DNA of 64,000 bases from Trametes villosa (taxonomy: Eukaryota; Basidiomycota; Agaricomycetes; Polyporales; Polyporaceae), in the NCBI GenBank assembly GCA_002964805.2, contig PUDQ02000067.1, positions 124,001 to 188,000 on the forward strand. Direction: 5' to 3'. The notes under the pieces are model-generated. The model saw nothing but the letters and a program-made list of their open reading frames with translations, was not told the origin of the DNA and made no database searches. Below are positions 44,283 through 56,271 of the stretch, one piece after another. A program made the position numbers and the translations under genes. Within the stretch, counting starts at the first letter, position 1; every line of letters begins with the position of its first letter.

Positions 44283-45986
44283 TCAACGCCATTCTACTCG
44301 AACCCCACCTTCCTTAACCACGGATCTCAACCCAGCGATTATTGTGTCGTTGATCTCAACCAGCCGATTACCACCGTAGCTCGGACCGCCGACCTCGACT
44401 TGAACGCAGAGGGCGGACAATGGCGGAGCCCCGCGCTTCGCTCGGAGAGCGAGGCAGGAGAGGAGCGTACAGAGCGCATGCTCGGGCAAGGGGACGGCCT
44501 CCAGACGTAGGGTTCGCAGAGCAGGGAGGACAACGTCCGGGACCTGCGTGCCGTCATCGGGAAGGCTAGAACCACGCGCGTAGTCTTCGGAAGGAGGCGC
44601 CACGAGGGCTGAATAGAGTCTTCCGATGCATTCGACCTCGCTGTTTGGGCCGACTTCAAGGGTAGACAGACGAGGGAACGTGCGAAACGCGTTGATCAGG
44701 GAGGCGAGGGGTAGCTGGCGCAAGTCGATCTTCAGCGAGGTGAGGGGGGCCTGCGCGAACAGGGTGCAGAAGTCGCCGAGTTGTGCACTTCGAGGGTAAG
44801 GGAATGGTGTTCTTTTCTTAGGAAAGACGCAGAAACCCTCAAAGGAGAGGTTGAGCGAGCCCTGACCGTCCTCCCCGGTGCAGTGGAGGTCTAGCCATTT
44901 GCTACGCCGTCCTTCAGGGCCACAGAGCGAAGCGGAGGTGGCGGTGCGAAGTATCGGTAGGCAAGTGGGATCCGCAGGGATCATTTCGAGGAAGTTGGTT
45001 CTCCTTGCGTCGCCTTCGCCGACCCGATCAGGGTCTAAATCGACACGGAACGACATATCGATGTCTACCGAGGCGGAGAACTGAAGGCGTTTGAAAAGCT
45101 GGTAACTGTGGGTGGGAGATGAGCAGACCCAGTACGACGGCCAGCCCCAGTGGAACTTGCGCATCCGAGGCAAGGGCACGACCACGATATCTTCACGCAC
45201 CCAGTCCTGCTCGTCAGGCTCGTTTGAGGCGAACTCGATCAAGTGGTATTCGTCCAGGTGGAACTCCTCGAGATTCTCGCAGGCCTGCAGCACGGCCACG
45301 AAGTCGGGTAACGTCGTTCCGTCGGACGCGGTCAACGTATGCCCCTCGTAGATCCTCAAGGCGCGGAGCTGTCGGAACAGAGGGCAGTCCAACGGGACGT
45401 GGAAGCTGAATATCCGGAAATCGCGAAGAGCCGGGAGAATCTTGACGTCGTCGAAGCAGTCCAGCTCGAGCACGGCGTACTCCTCTGTGTCGTTTTCGAG
45501 GACCAGCGTCTCCAAGCAGCACCATTCTTGTCCATCCTGGAAGAGCTCCGCGAGCTCAGCATCTACGCCGACCCCATCCCAAATCTCGAGGGAACGAAGC
45601 CTTTCTGCCACCTCTGCCAGGAGATACGACACATCGGGTAGGACTGAGTCAGAGTCGTGAAGGACGACGTCGAGAAGCATTTCCCCCGAACGTGGGAGCG
45701 CAATCTCGAGCCATTCGACTGTATCCGCTGTGATCTCAATCCTCTGCCAGAGGGCTTGAGTGGCGAGGGCGACATTCCTCCACCCTCTGCAGGTTTGCAT
45801 GACAGACATGACTGATTCCACCGCCTCGCAGTGGCTGGGATCGTCCATCCGGGCGAGCCGCATGAAGATCATCGACAGGATCTCGATAGGAAGTCGACGG
45901 ATAGGTGGGATAGGGCGTGAAAGAATGGCCGGTGCTGTTGTGAAATGGCGGCTACCCATTATGCTCGTAGGGGGTGGCTGGGCCAT
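44283..45986 (-). CDS. F-box-like protein with divergent leucine-rich C terminus
   Basis: A single long exon encodes about 567 residues from MAQPPPTSIMG. Near the N terminus, RPIPPIRRLPIEILSMIFM is the F-box-like signature (LPxEIL..IF) seen in many Agaricomycete proteins, followed by CRGWRNVALATQALWQRIEI, another hallmark. The rest has irregular leucine-rich stretches. It is convergent with the other F-box gene, with stops only 76 bp apart. An upstream exon is possible: an ATG-led frame at 46364-46246 (MAARTTNSERLSRLLRRIR) ends at a gtgagc donor and could be spliced on, which would add an arginine-rich leader. It is probably an E3 ligase adaptor; the target is unknown. Confidence 0.75.
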   Translation of the reverse strand: MAQPPPTSIMGSRHFTTAPAILSRPIPPIRRLPIEILSMIFMRLARMDDPSHCEAVESVMSVMQTCRGWRNVALATQALWQRIEITADTVEWLEIALPRSGEMLLDVVLHDSDSVLPDVSYLLAEVAERLRSLEIWDGVGVDAELAELFQDGQEWCCLETLVLENDTEEYAVLELDCFDDVKILPALRDFRIFSFHVPLDCPLFRQLRALRIYEGHTLTASDGTTLPDFVAVLQACENLEEFHLDEYHLIEFASNEPDEQDWVREDIVVVPLPRMRKFHWGWPSYWVCSSPTHSYQLFKRLQFSASVDIDMSFRVDLDPDRVGEGDARRTNFLEMIPADPTCLPILRTATSASLCGPEGRRSKWLDLHCTGEDGQGSLNLSFEGFCVFPKKRTPFPYPRSAQLGDFCTLFAQAPLTSLKIDLRQLPLASLINAFRTFPRLSTLEVGPNSEVECIGRLYSALVAPPSEDYARGSSLPDDGTQVPDVVLPALRTLRLEAVPLPEHALCTLLSCLALRAKRGAPPLSALCVQVEVGGPSYGGNRLVEINDTIIAGLRSVVKEGGVRVEWR

Positions 45987-46655
45987 TCTCGTGGCTTCTG
46001 CTCGGGATGTTTCTGTTCGATCCACAGTTGTCAGCCGGTGAACGAGCACTTCGTGAACGGAACGCACTCACTCGAGCAAGTGCGGTGGGGGAGTAGGCAA
46101 GAGGTGCCTCCAAATCGTCGTCGATGGGCTTTAAATACAAGGCGACATTTACAAAAGCCTTACCAATGTGGAATGCGGGCCTAAGTCCACTGGCTGCAAG
46201 GGCTGTTGGTTGCTCGCACATACTAAGGCCTATGTAAGTCGCTCACCGGTAAGACGTTGGAGACGCCAGGAGTGTGCACTGAGTCTTGGCGTGTCCCAGT
46301 CTCGAGAGCGGATGCGTCGAAGGAGACGAGAGAGGCGCTCAGAGTTGGTGGTACGTGCAGCCATAGTACGTTCGCCAGGCTAGCGTCTTAGACGATGAGC
46401 AACTCGCTAATGTCTCGAGGAGTGCTGAATATGATTATGATTTGAGCAGCGATGCGATACCTGCAATGCGCCGCGAAGTCAGCAAAAGCTCCAATGTGTC
46501 AAACGTTCGAGTAGCCGCCGCACTCACTCTACAATACAGCGAGTCCGACGCCGCATACACTACGACAACGATAAATAACAATAGTTAAGAGGAGTCCACT
46601 GTTGTACAGCAAGGAGTCGGGGTCGCTCAACGACCCCACCACGTCCACGAGCGCT
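45987..46655. other. Intergenic region, possible 5' exon of the F-box-like gene
   Basis: It contains the candidate upstream exon described for the neighbouring F-box-like gene (46246-46364, minus strand) and the 3' flank of the gene ending at 46656. Nothing else is seen. Confidence 0.35.
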
Positions 46656-47765
46656 TCATGACTTGTTCGCCTCCCCAGGGACGACCTGCATCTTGCCGTC
46701 GGCCTGCGCCTGGAGCAGCGTGCCGAGGCCGACCGCGAGAGAACCGAGTGCGTGAGCGGTGCTGCTCGCGAGGAACGCGCCGCCCGCTCCGGCGGCGACT
46801 GCAGGGAGTGCGGGGAGGGAACCGACGGTGATGAGGACGGCGGAGACGGCGGTCATGACCTTCGGGTGCTCGTTCGTGAGGAATTCGAGGGACTGGCAGG
46901 CGCTGACGAGCCAGGCGGGGACTTGCGTCACCGTGGTGACCGCTATCGCACACGAAGTATAAGCGAGGGAACGGAGGATGAGAAGAGGGATATGGCTTAC
47001 ATCCTCCTGGTGTGCCTGCAGGTGTCGCGACCGTCGACGCAGCGGGCGTAGACGCAGGCGTGCTCTTCGCAGACGAGAAGAACGAGCTAAACGCCGACGA
47101 CGATCCCGACGAGCTGATCGACGACACCGTCTCCACAGAGTCCGTCGTGGTCGATCTGCGCGGCGTGGGGATCGCAGGGAGGCTCTTCATCGTCGCGCCG
47201 AAGTCGAACGTCGCGCGCGACTTCGGAGGGGGCCGCGGCGGCGTGGCTTGCGCGGGCGCGGGTGCAGCGTCCTTCGAGTCGCCGCTCTCGCTGCCCATGC
47301 GGATGATCCGCCAGAAGCCCGAGGGCCTGCTCTCCACCTCGATCGACTGCGTCTTCTGCGGGTCGATGTCCCCTACGCCCAGCGCACGCGTCAGCTCCAT
47401 CCTTCTTCGCATTGCACAAGGCACGAGACACGAGACGGAGAGAAGGAAGGACACTCACAGCCCATGTTGCGCATGGCGATCTTGAAGTTCTTCCACGTCC
47501 AGCGGTACTTGCCGCCGTGCATGTTCTTCATCACGAGCTTGAGCTCGTCGAAGCGCGCCTTCGCGCGCTCCGCGAGGAAGTGCTGCGCGACCTTGTGCCA
47601 GTACTCGCGCGGGACCTTGCGCTCGATGCAGCCCGCCTTGACCTGGTCCAGCCAGTCGTCCACCGCGGGGTCCTTCTTCGCGTTCCCGCGGAAGAGCGGC
47701 GGGTTCGCCCACTCGGCGTAGACGGGCTCGAGGTCGAAGGCCTTGATCTTGAAGGCGCTGAGCAT
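46656..47765 (-). CDS. Basidiomycete protein of unknown function with C-terminal hydrophobic hairpin
   Basis: The N-terminal exon (MLSAFKIKAFDLEPVYAEWA) carries a compact charged helical domain, DWLDQVKAGCIERKVPREYW, HKVAQHFLAERAKARFDELK, KYRWTWKNFKIAMRNMG, which I recall as conserved in Agaricomycetes without a named function. The middle part (MELTRALGVGDIDPQK, then Pro/Ser-rich) is probably disordered. The last exon joins GGS|VTTVTQVPAWLV and contains two hydrophobic segments (VMTAVSAVLITVGSLPALPA and GGAFLASSTAHALGSLAVGL), suggesting membrane association. The splice at the first intron (about 47405-47460) is ambiguous by a few bases. Trp-rich WTWKNF is the most notable motif. Confidence 0.7.
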
Positions 47766-48919
47766 GGTTGGGTTGCAGATTCGGAGTAGGAAGAGCGGGG
47801 AGAGTCAGGGTAGGGGTGGGTGTCCAAGATGTCGGTCAATGTTCGGTTCGTCCCCAGCTGGAGCAGAGGCATATATACCGAGTCCCGGAGACCGGAGATC
47901 GCGAAACGCCTCGCAGCGGACATGCAGCCTCGGACCAGCGGCGCAGCGCAGCCTCACAAGGTCAGGCCCGTCCTTCTGACCTTCATTGCGCTCCAGGGCC
48001 TAGGCCGCGGCGCGCGGGGAGAGTTCACGTTCGCGTCCACGCTCCCTGCTCAGGCCCGGCATGTGAAACAGGCGCAGACGAGATTGGGCTGCGCGGGTGC
48101 GGCGATTGAGGTGAAGAGTGCACAGGCTTCGCCAGGCCCGAGAGAGCGACGGGTGTGCGGCTTCGGCGCAACGCCGCGCGGGGGGACGCAGCGGAGAACC
48201 CGCGAGGTGATATGGCGCACCTCGTGCGGGCCCTCATTTCGCCTGGGGAGGCATTGCCTGTGTCGGGCACGAGGATCAGTACGCCTCATGTTCGACGTCG
48301 GGATCTGACCGGTGGCGACGATGATACGTGTTCAGAGAGATACGAGTCGGCTGACAGCACGTCTCTAGTGTGGCTCAAGCACTAGAAGTCGGGAGGGATT
48401 TGTGTCTGAGGCTGCCTGAGTGTCGAAGTCAACTGCTGACAGAACTTGGGCCGCCGGGGGTCAAGTTGTACGGCCCAGTGGAAGTCGGCAGAAGTCCAGT
48501 CAAACTTCACAGAAGAGCCCCAGCCGCGTGAATCAGTTACGCTTGCGTATAGCGCAGCTGCCCAGGTTAGAAAGTACGTTCGAGCCTTGTTCGCTGGACC
48601 CCGTGGTAGACGACATCGAAGGAGGAAGAAAGAGCACTTCAGTAGAGAACGGAGAGAGCTACGGTGAGAGCTGCATAAGAAACGCACTATTAATCTACAC
48701 TTACGGAGTTCTAGAGGAGTCAATAAGACATTACTCGGGCCGAGCTTCCGAGATAAGTCTCACTAATTGCGTAATCAGTTCAGGTCGCACTCGAACTGAG
48801 CTCTGAGCTGAACCAAGCCATCCGCGCAGCCACCGCCGACTACAGAGTGATCGTCGGCGCGTCCGGTCAAGCTCTTGCTCTACCACTCGCCTCTTAACTG
48901 AACTGTACTCTCTGGCACT
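47766..48919. other. Intergenic region between divergent genes
   Basis: This is 1.15 kb of shared upstream DNA with no supportable gene. Overlapping frames of 70-160 codons on both strands show no motif. Confidence 0.45.
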
Positions 48920-49574
48920 ATGGACGTGAACTTCAGGAAGATTGACATTGATCAGTACGATGAAGACGTTCTACTCGACACCGAGCTGTACGAGGCCGAT
49001 CCGCGCGACCCCGCGCAGGCGTTGAACGAGGTGAAACAGAAGGCGGCATCTGTACGAGGGTCACTATCAAAGTACGTCCGGGTTTTCTATCTCTATTGTC
49101 GCGTGCTGACTATGTACGCATTCCGTAGGGGCGATATTGTCGGCGCCCTGACCCTGGTGCTCGAGGATGCGCCATACGGCCCAGCCGCGGACGAGGCGAA
49201 GGTGCGTCCCGGAGTAACACTGCCTTGACCGTCGGTCGAGCAACTCAATGGTGTGCGCGCGATCTACTAGAACCTCAATCTGCAAACCCTTGTGTCGATA
49301 CTGAACAGCACGAAGGCGACGGAGATCCCTGGCGTAGTGAAGGCGCTGTCCACGGACGCGCAGGACACCCTGATGAAGTACCTCTACAAGGGCATGGCGC
49401 TGCCGGGCTGGGGCGACGTCAGCGGGAGCGTGCTGCTGGGCTGGCACGAAAAGGTGCGTCCCCTCCCTGACTGCGTGCGCTGCGCCCCGTCCCTGATGGC
49501 TGTGTGCTCAGTTGACGGAGGTTGCGGGGACTGGCTGCATCGTGCGCGCCATGACGGACAGGCGGATTGTATGA
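48920..49574 (+). CDS. ARPC5: ARP2/3 complex subunit 5 (p16-ARC)
   Basis: This is the small subunit of the actin-nucleating ARP2/3 complex, which branches actin filaments at endocytic patches. Four exons give about 150 residues: MDVNFRKIDIDQYDEDVLLD, KQKAASVRGSLSK, GDIVGALTLVLEDAPYGP, NLNLQTLVSILNSTKATEIP, DTLMKYLYKGMALPGWGDVS, LLGWHEK, and the last exon LTEVAGTGCIVRAMTDRRIV, stop 49572-49574. The order and the family endings (LMKYxYKG, LxWHEK, GSIVRxxTxRxxV) match human ARPC5. All introns are about 55-60 nt. It is single copy and intact, and functionally related to the BAR-SH3 gene at 12969 (endocytosis), though not linked to it. Confidence 0.95.
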
Positions 49575-50155
49575 ATGCTCGGCAAAACGGAATGTATACT
49601 ATTGCGCGTGTAGGGAACACCGATACCATGGCCAACTCCTCGAGGGAGCCGTGAACACGAGGATACGAAGCGGCGCGGCTACGCCTACACCTCCATGATC
49701 CTCCTTGCAGCCATAATTCCTTGCCTCCCCCTTCAACGTGCAGCCGTGGTGGCTAGTCATGCGTCGTGATCATTACCCCTCCTCCATCTCCTCTTCTCTC
49801 CCCCGAGATGGCTTGTGCACATTTAATATTCAGAGGGTAGGAGGCGGCCTGCGGGCGCCTCATCGTAACCCCTGAGTATCACGAGCGCTCATAGTGCAAA
49901 CATACCCTCGTATGTGTCTGAAAAGCTCGGCTGTAACACGTCAAGTGGCGTATCATCTGTCCTATATGTTTCGTTCCAACGCAAGTGCCTACTCGTCGTT
50001 GAGGGGAGCCGGCGAGGAATGAGCGCATCGATGACTCGGCGGGACGGCTTCGCGCCACGAGCAACCAAATCGAGCCAATCACAACTTGAACCTCGACCAC
50101 CACCATCGCAGACACCGTCTGCGAAAACCTCCCTTCTTCCCCGCTACTCATTTTT
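49575..50155. other. Intergenic region between ARPC5 and the F-box/WD40 gene
   Basis: This is 0.6 kb holding the ARPC5 3' end and the next promoter. A pyrimidine-rich tract (cctcctccatctcctcttctc) lies at about 49776-49800. No gene is seen. Confidence 0.4.
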
Positions 50156-53100
50156 ATGCCCAGTAGGCCCATAGAAGCTCACCTCACCAAAGATCACCGT
50201 CCCAAACACACCCGCCCGCACCACAACGCCCGCCAACATGGACAGCACGGCGCCCTACACGCTCCAGCCGGACCAAGCGTTCTGCTCAGCATTCCGTCCG
50301 AGTCCCTCACGCACGTCACCGCGTTCCTCGACCCGCCCGACCTCCTCACGCTCGCGCGGGCGTGCAAGCAGCTCCATGCCCACGTAGCGGACGACAACAC
50401 CTGGCGCCGGGCATACGTCTACCAGTACCTCGGCATTACGCCGGAGAGCGAGCTGCGCGATGACGCCGGCGACCGGACCCTGATGCTCAGAAGGGAGGAG
50501 ACCACCTGGAAAAAGGAGTTCATCCTGCGCTACAACCTGCGGCGGTACGTCATAGCATCTTGACTCGCGGAGACGATCTTGCTCGCACTGCATTCTCGGG
50601 ATCTTCTGCCTCGTTGCTGCAACGCGCTCGGGTTATGAACATGTGTTAGATGATCTCCCTCGCACTTCTGTCTCTTATCTTGGACTCTCCCGGTCGTGCT
50701 ATGCGAATCCTGATTCGGCCCAGTCGGGGACAGCAGCCCATCGGCGGCTTCGCTACGACATGAAGTATCGGGAAAGCGCCGCAAAGGAACCCCTTGCGAT
50801 TCCCGGTGATACGGTGTATGCGGCAGTTGAAGTGATCCACTGCACCTCGCACATCTATTCGTGATCCTCCAATGTCACCTGGTCCACTGCTCATCTGCTG
50901 GACGTTCTGAACTCACACCTTGCACAGACGATGGGAATACTCCCGCAATACCACCATCACCCACATACCGCATCATTCTGCCGTCTCGGCTATGCACATG
51001 ATGCCCAATACGACGCTACTAGCGGCGTCGCTTCAGTACGGCGTCGTCTCGCGGTCGTTCCCCCTGTCCGGCAAAGTGCTTCGCGGGTTCCTCGACGCTT
51101 CTGGGACCGCGAACGGACTGGGGATCGGAAATCCGAACGCCGAGTTCTCGCCCCATGTCTCGTCCATCGCTCTGGCCTCCGAGGGCGGCACCGCAAAGAT
51201 CCTTTGGGGCTACAAGAACGGCGAAGTTGCAGTGACGACCGCCGTTCGGGTCATTGACAACAACCGAGCTTCTGCCGCGAAGCTGGTCAGATGTCGCCTG
51301 GGCGACTGTCATGAAGGCGCAGTGGAATGTGTCGCTTGGGCGGACTCCGCGGACGGCCCCTCTGTTTTCGCTACTGGAGGCGCCGACGGCCGCGTCAAGC
51401 TCTGGAGCGCCAGAACCATGCTCACTTGCTTGTGGACGTCGAACAAGGGCATTTCGCTTATACCCGATCCCTGCGTCAAGCTCGCGGTCGACTTCCAGCA
51501 GGGTGTTGTCGCTGCTGCTTTGAGGAGCGGCACTGTCCTCGTATGGACCGACTTCCCCTCGCTTCCCCTCGAGCCGACGGATGCTACAGTCCTAGAACCT
51601 CGCGAAATACGGATCCCGCCGCCTTCCAACCCCGTGGCGCCTGGATCATCCCCGTACGAAGATGCCCCGCTGGAGATTTCGGACTTCCGCATCGCTCCCC
51701 AGCAGAGTCGCTTATCCCTCTTGGTGGCTTATCATCCGAGTCCCCAGTTCTATCGCTACACCTGGACGGCCGCCTCGGGCACCTTCGAACCTACCATCTT
51801 CGGCTACGAAGCGGCGGGGCCGATCCGGTCCATCTTTCCGGTGTGGGCCCCGCGCGAAGACGAGAGCAGCTTCGTGATCGCGGGGGACGAACTCGGGGCT
51901 ATCAGCATCTTCCCATGGGACGCGCACCCGCGGCCCCAGCCTGCGCAGCCATCTCCTTCCGGCCCAGCGGGCGTGCAGCCGGCCCACCACTTCGGCGCGC
52001 ACGAGGACGGCGCGGTGACGGCACTCGCGTGGAACTCCGCCGTCCTAGTCTCGGGCTCGTCCCGGGGGACGGTCAAGGTGTGGGACGCGCTGACGTGCGC
52101 GCCGCTGCGCGCGTTCGCGTCCCCCGCCGCGCGCCCGTCGACCGGCGCGGAGTGGGATGGTGCGCGCCAGATCCTGCTAGACCGCGACGCGCTGATGGTG
52201 TCGGTCGGCAACAGGGTCATGGCGTGGAAGGCCGGTCCGGTCGGGCGGCCTGGCATGCACGGCAAGGGCAAGACGACGCGCGGGGCGAAGCACAGCGGGG
52301 TGGCCAAGTGGCATCGTGAGTGCTATTCTGTTGTGATATGCATGGTATGGAGGCGCTAGGTGCTGACGGCGGCGCCCTGTGCGCTTTTGCTACTCAGAAC
52401 ACATGGAGATGCACCGCGATATCGTCGAGTCGCGCCGCGAGCTCGCCGAGGAGCAGCGGCACACCCAGCGCACGTTCGGGCGCGAGAGGGATCAACTGTC
52501 CACCCTCTCGCATCTCGGGCTGAGCGAAGTCGAGGCGGTGGAGTACGTCCTCATGGTCAGCCGCGACGAGGAAGAGGCGCGCTCGCGCCACGCCGCGTTC
52601 CGTGAGGATGAGGGCTTGTTCATGGGCGACTTTGATGACCTCCCCACGCCTCAGGCCACTCCGAGCGCGATGTTCGACCCCCCGGAGCCCCCCTCGCGCA
52701 CCTCGTCCTCATCCTCTGGGCACTCCTCGCCCACGTCTCGCTCGGGCGCCGCGACGACGAGCGTCTTCCAGGGCGGCCGCACGCTCCCGCGCGCGATGCC
52801 GTCGACGTCCAACCACAAGGTGCAGGTCTCCCCGCGCTTCCGCCCCGAGCCGATGGAGGCCGGGACGAGCAGCAGCAGCAGCCCCCGTCCGCTGCCTAGC
52901 CGGAGCGCCCCTCCCGTGTCGGTGTCCGATAGCGACCACTTCCCTGCGGTCAGCCGGACGCCGTCGTCGACGTCCAGCGGCGGTGGCGCCGCCACGAGTG
53001 TCCCGTCCACGCCGGCGTCGAGCGTGAGGGAGTCGGTGGCGAGCAGCCCACAGTCGGTGCGCAGTGCCGGCGCGAGCGCGTGGAGCACGCCGTTGAGGTC

Positions 53101-53287
53101 ATTGGGGTCGTCCGGGGCGCCGTCACCGTCGCGTCTGCCTGTGTCGCCTTCCCAGAGCCCCGCACGCGCGAGCTTGTCCGGGCGAGGTGACGTCGCTCCG
53201 ACGCGCGCTGAAGAAGAAGACGAAGACCTGCGGTTCGCTATAGAGTTGAGCCTCGCGGAGGCTAGGAGCCGTGGGGAGAACGTTTGA
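50156..53287 (+). CDS. Ufo1-like F-box/WD40 protein with C-terminal UIM
   Basis: An SCF adaptor of about 900 residues. The F-box is LSIPSESLTHVTAFLDPPDL, LTLARACKQLHAHVADDNTW. A 383-nt intron (50545-50927) joins LRR|RWEYSRNTTITHIPHHS. WD40-type repeats follow (ALASEGGTAKILWGYKNGEV; FATGGADGRVKLWSARTM; VLVSGSSRGTVKVWDALT). A second intron joins KWHQ|HMEMHRDIVES. Then comes a helical segment (LSTLSHLGLSEVEAVEYVLM), a long Ser/Pro-rich linker, and the ubiquitin-interacting motif EDEDLRFAIELSLAEA just before the stop. F-box plus WD40 plus UIM is the layout of yeast Ufo1 (S. pombe Pof10 is comparable). The start is uncertain: the F-box frame opens at ATG 50156, with a His/Arg-rich leader that looks like UTR, whereas a better-placed ATG at 50238 is in another frame. 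Confidence 0.85.
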
Positions 53288-56271
53288 ACCTGAGGTGTTC
53301 CGTGATATGGGTACCTATGGACGTTTGGTGTGGCGTCTCGTCTCCGTACGTGACGTTTGCCACTTTATCATGTTTCTTGACTATGGCTCTCCTAGTAGAA
53401 GAACGTATATGTTCCTTCCAGATTCGTCGTTTCATGTTCCGAATATGCCTCTAGAAATGTTATGCCTCTTGTCCACAACACTTTGCATGATATGTGTGGA
53501 GTCCACGACATGGTGCAGGCAGGCCGCAGTTTGTTTCAGTTGAAGGTGCGCTCGTCCTGTCATGCGGTTCGCCCTGGCTGAACGCGACATCCGACAGCGC
53601 TGGCGGGTGTCCTGAGTGACGTCAATTTCAGGGTGCGCCCCTCTTGTCTGTACTTCTCCTGCGCTTCGCCCTAGCTGAACGCGATGTTCAACAGCGCCGA
53701 GCGTCGCATGCAGTCTCGGGCGCAGTAGCGGTTCGTCGGGCTTTCGACCAGCCCCGGAAGCGCGTCTACCGCATTGCCGGTGCCAATGCCAGGCTCCCGC
53801 ATTATGGAATGAATTGCGGATCCCCCGCCGAAGGCATACGCAGACCGCTAGCGACGCTCGGGCCTCCGTTTCATGTTCACGAATACCAGGTGCGCGGGTC
53901 AGACGTGTTCTCCGAATGATGACACGGCCGGCCTGACCTACCGTGCAGCATGTCCACTATCGCAACCGCATTGCGTCCAGGGTGCTTACTATTCCCTATG
54001 CCGCTCAATTCATCTGTCGGCGTGCGCGATTCGCAAACCGCTGCGCGCGCCGCGCAGCGGCCAAGGGCACTGGACAGAGCCTCGTGCACGGCACAGTCAG
54101 GGTGGCGAGCGCGCCGGCGACCGGGTGAGTTTGGGGGCCCGTCTGGGATTCAAAGTTTACGTTCTTCCCCCGTGGCGGTCCCGCCGACAGGTCGGCGAGT
54201 AACGAAGTCTCAGACTGGTGCAACCCTCCTTCCAGGACATATTATCCAGCGGCTGCGGTGTTGTGTAGCGCTGCTGATAGACGACTGCTCCCGCGACCCC
54301 TGGCAGGACATTCATGTCCGCTACCCGCAGAAACACGAGCTAATTACTACATCCTTCGGCTCACCGTGTCCTTGGCCCCGGCATCGCCAGGCCAGCAGCA
54401 TGACAAGCATTCACTGGTGACGTCGTCCGAGTGCTGTCGGCTCGAATTCCGTATACGAGGTACGTATCTATGGTGTGTTGCGCTACGCCCGGGGTCTCGC
54501 TGACATAGCGCCATCCATGCAGCGCTCGTGTGTACACTGGCGGTGTTTCGCGCCCTTCGCGTCGTCCACGAGTGCAGCCTTGCCTTATTCTAGGATAGCA
54601 AGCAACCACTAGCCCTCGCTAGCCCGTATATTTGGACCGGACGTGCGTCGGCCGGTTCGTTGCGGGGCCACATAGGCACAGGAACTCCGCCTGGTGATGG
54701 GGACCGTCATCATCCCCTGTCATTACTCTATTGCTTCGCCAGCTCGCTGATGGCTGCCTGCAGTCGACGTGATCTACACTCCCCGCACGCTTCGCCCGCG
54801 ACGTTTCTCGGCGCTGGCAATCAATCGAGGACTGGTGCCGCCAGGACGGCGGCGTGCGGACAGGTAGCATCGCAGGCTTCTCGAATATCTGTGCTCTGAT
54901 ATATCGGCGTCCTAGCGTTTCGCGGCCAGCGAACGGTCCCGCACGAGATCCCATCTCTGATGACGAATGTAACCAGACGGGGGAAAGCTACGGTCCCTCG
55001 CGTGGTACCATTCAACGCGTGCAGGGACGGCTCTAGCGCGCGAAGACCGAACGTGCTATCGTTCACTGCCCAGTGCACACCATATCCGTAGTCCCCTCGG
55101 CAAGCGGGGTTCCCGTCGTGAACGGCGAATGAGCTAAGTGCTGATTAGGCCATACTCAGGAAGGCTGGTGCAGACTGACCAGGACTTAACAGGAAGACCG
55201 ACGCCGTTCCCAGAGATCCTGTCATCTCCGTCCATGAGAATACGCCGGCCGGCGTGATGGGTGGACCCACAATGCCATCGAGCAGACTCCCAGCCCCCGT
55301 AGGGAATCTGTTCACAGGATCCCTACACAGCGAAGTGCGCCACGCGGCTCGACCAACCACAATGCTGGAAGACTTGCGCACCTCGGGGCGGGAGCTTTCT
55401 CTCACCACTGTCGGCGAATGGGAAGCTCTTGAGTTCTTCGAGCCGCACAAGCCCTGACAAGGCACTCGGGGACGCCTCATTTTACGTGATTTATGAAAGA
55501 TTGGGGCGCTGAGCTGCGCGTTTTCTATTCTGACATATCTCAGCATTGCGCTTTTGCACTCGTTGCGCAGTCCGAACGCAACCAGTCGGTCAACTGACCC
55601 AAGCAAGGCCACAGATCGATGGTGATCGCGGGGATCCTAGGGGGCATGCAGCGGACGCTAGCCGACTCGTGGGCTGGTGTTCATGCCGCCGAGAGGTTCG
55701 TGTTACGCTATGTCCGTAACCGCCAGTCTACAAATGGCTCAACCGAGCCGCCCCATCAGGGAACATATCGGGGAGCCAGCTCGGGCGGGCCCAGCGTGCC
55801 GCGGAAGGAATTACCTGGCGCCTGCGCCCATCACAACGCGGCATCAAGGCGAGCTCCCGGGTACCAAATACCGCGGCAGGCCTGTCGCCTCACGCTGGCC
55901 ATCCGAGACGTCCTCTGCGAGACGGCACGCGTTTCGCACTTTTCCCGCTGCACCGTGCTGATCGCGTCGTCATGTAGCGCAAGCCGATAACGAAGATTTA
56001 GCCAGGCGCGACGTGAGGCGCCGAATTGCGGGCCAGGTGTCGGAGTGCGGACCCTGTGGTTCCCATCGTGGACCGCGGTAAGCGAGGTAGCTATACCGTG
56101 TGTGGGTTGTGTGCGCCGAACGCCCGTTCCGCTGGTCAGGGTGGACGACACACACTTCCAGGAGCGCCAGGCAAGGTACAAATACCCTTATGCCAGACAT
56201 ATCTTCGCCAGGCCGCCAATCGCCTTGCATCCCCTGCCTGCTCCTCCACCTGTCCCGCGGACTCGAACACC
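53288..56271. other. Gene-poor stretch of 3 kb
   Basis: No frame shows a recognisable motif or a convincing set of splice-joined exons. Frames of 60-155 codons occur on both strands and overlap. Apart from a degenerate direct repeat at about 53540-53700 I see no mobile-element signature, and no tRNA. Confidence 0.45.
53540..53702 (+). repeat. Degenerate direct repeat, two units
   Basis: Unit 1 has ggtgcgct then ttcgccctggctgaacgcga and cagcgctggc near 53545-53604. Unit 2 has ggtgcgcc then ttcgccctagctgaacgcga and cagcgccgag near 53632-53702. The units are about 97 bp apart at the core and differ mainly by transitions (G/A, C/T). It lies in the gene-poor stretch after the Ufo1-like gene. Confidence 0.6.
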
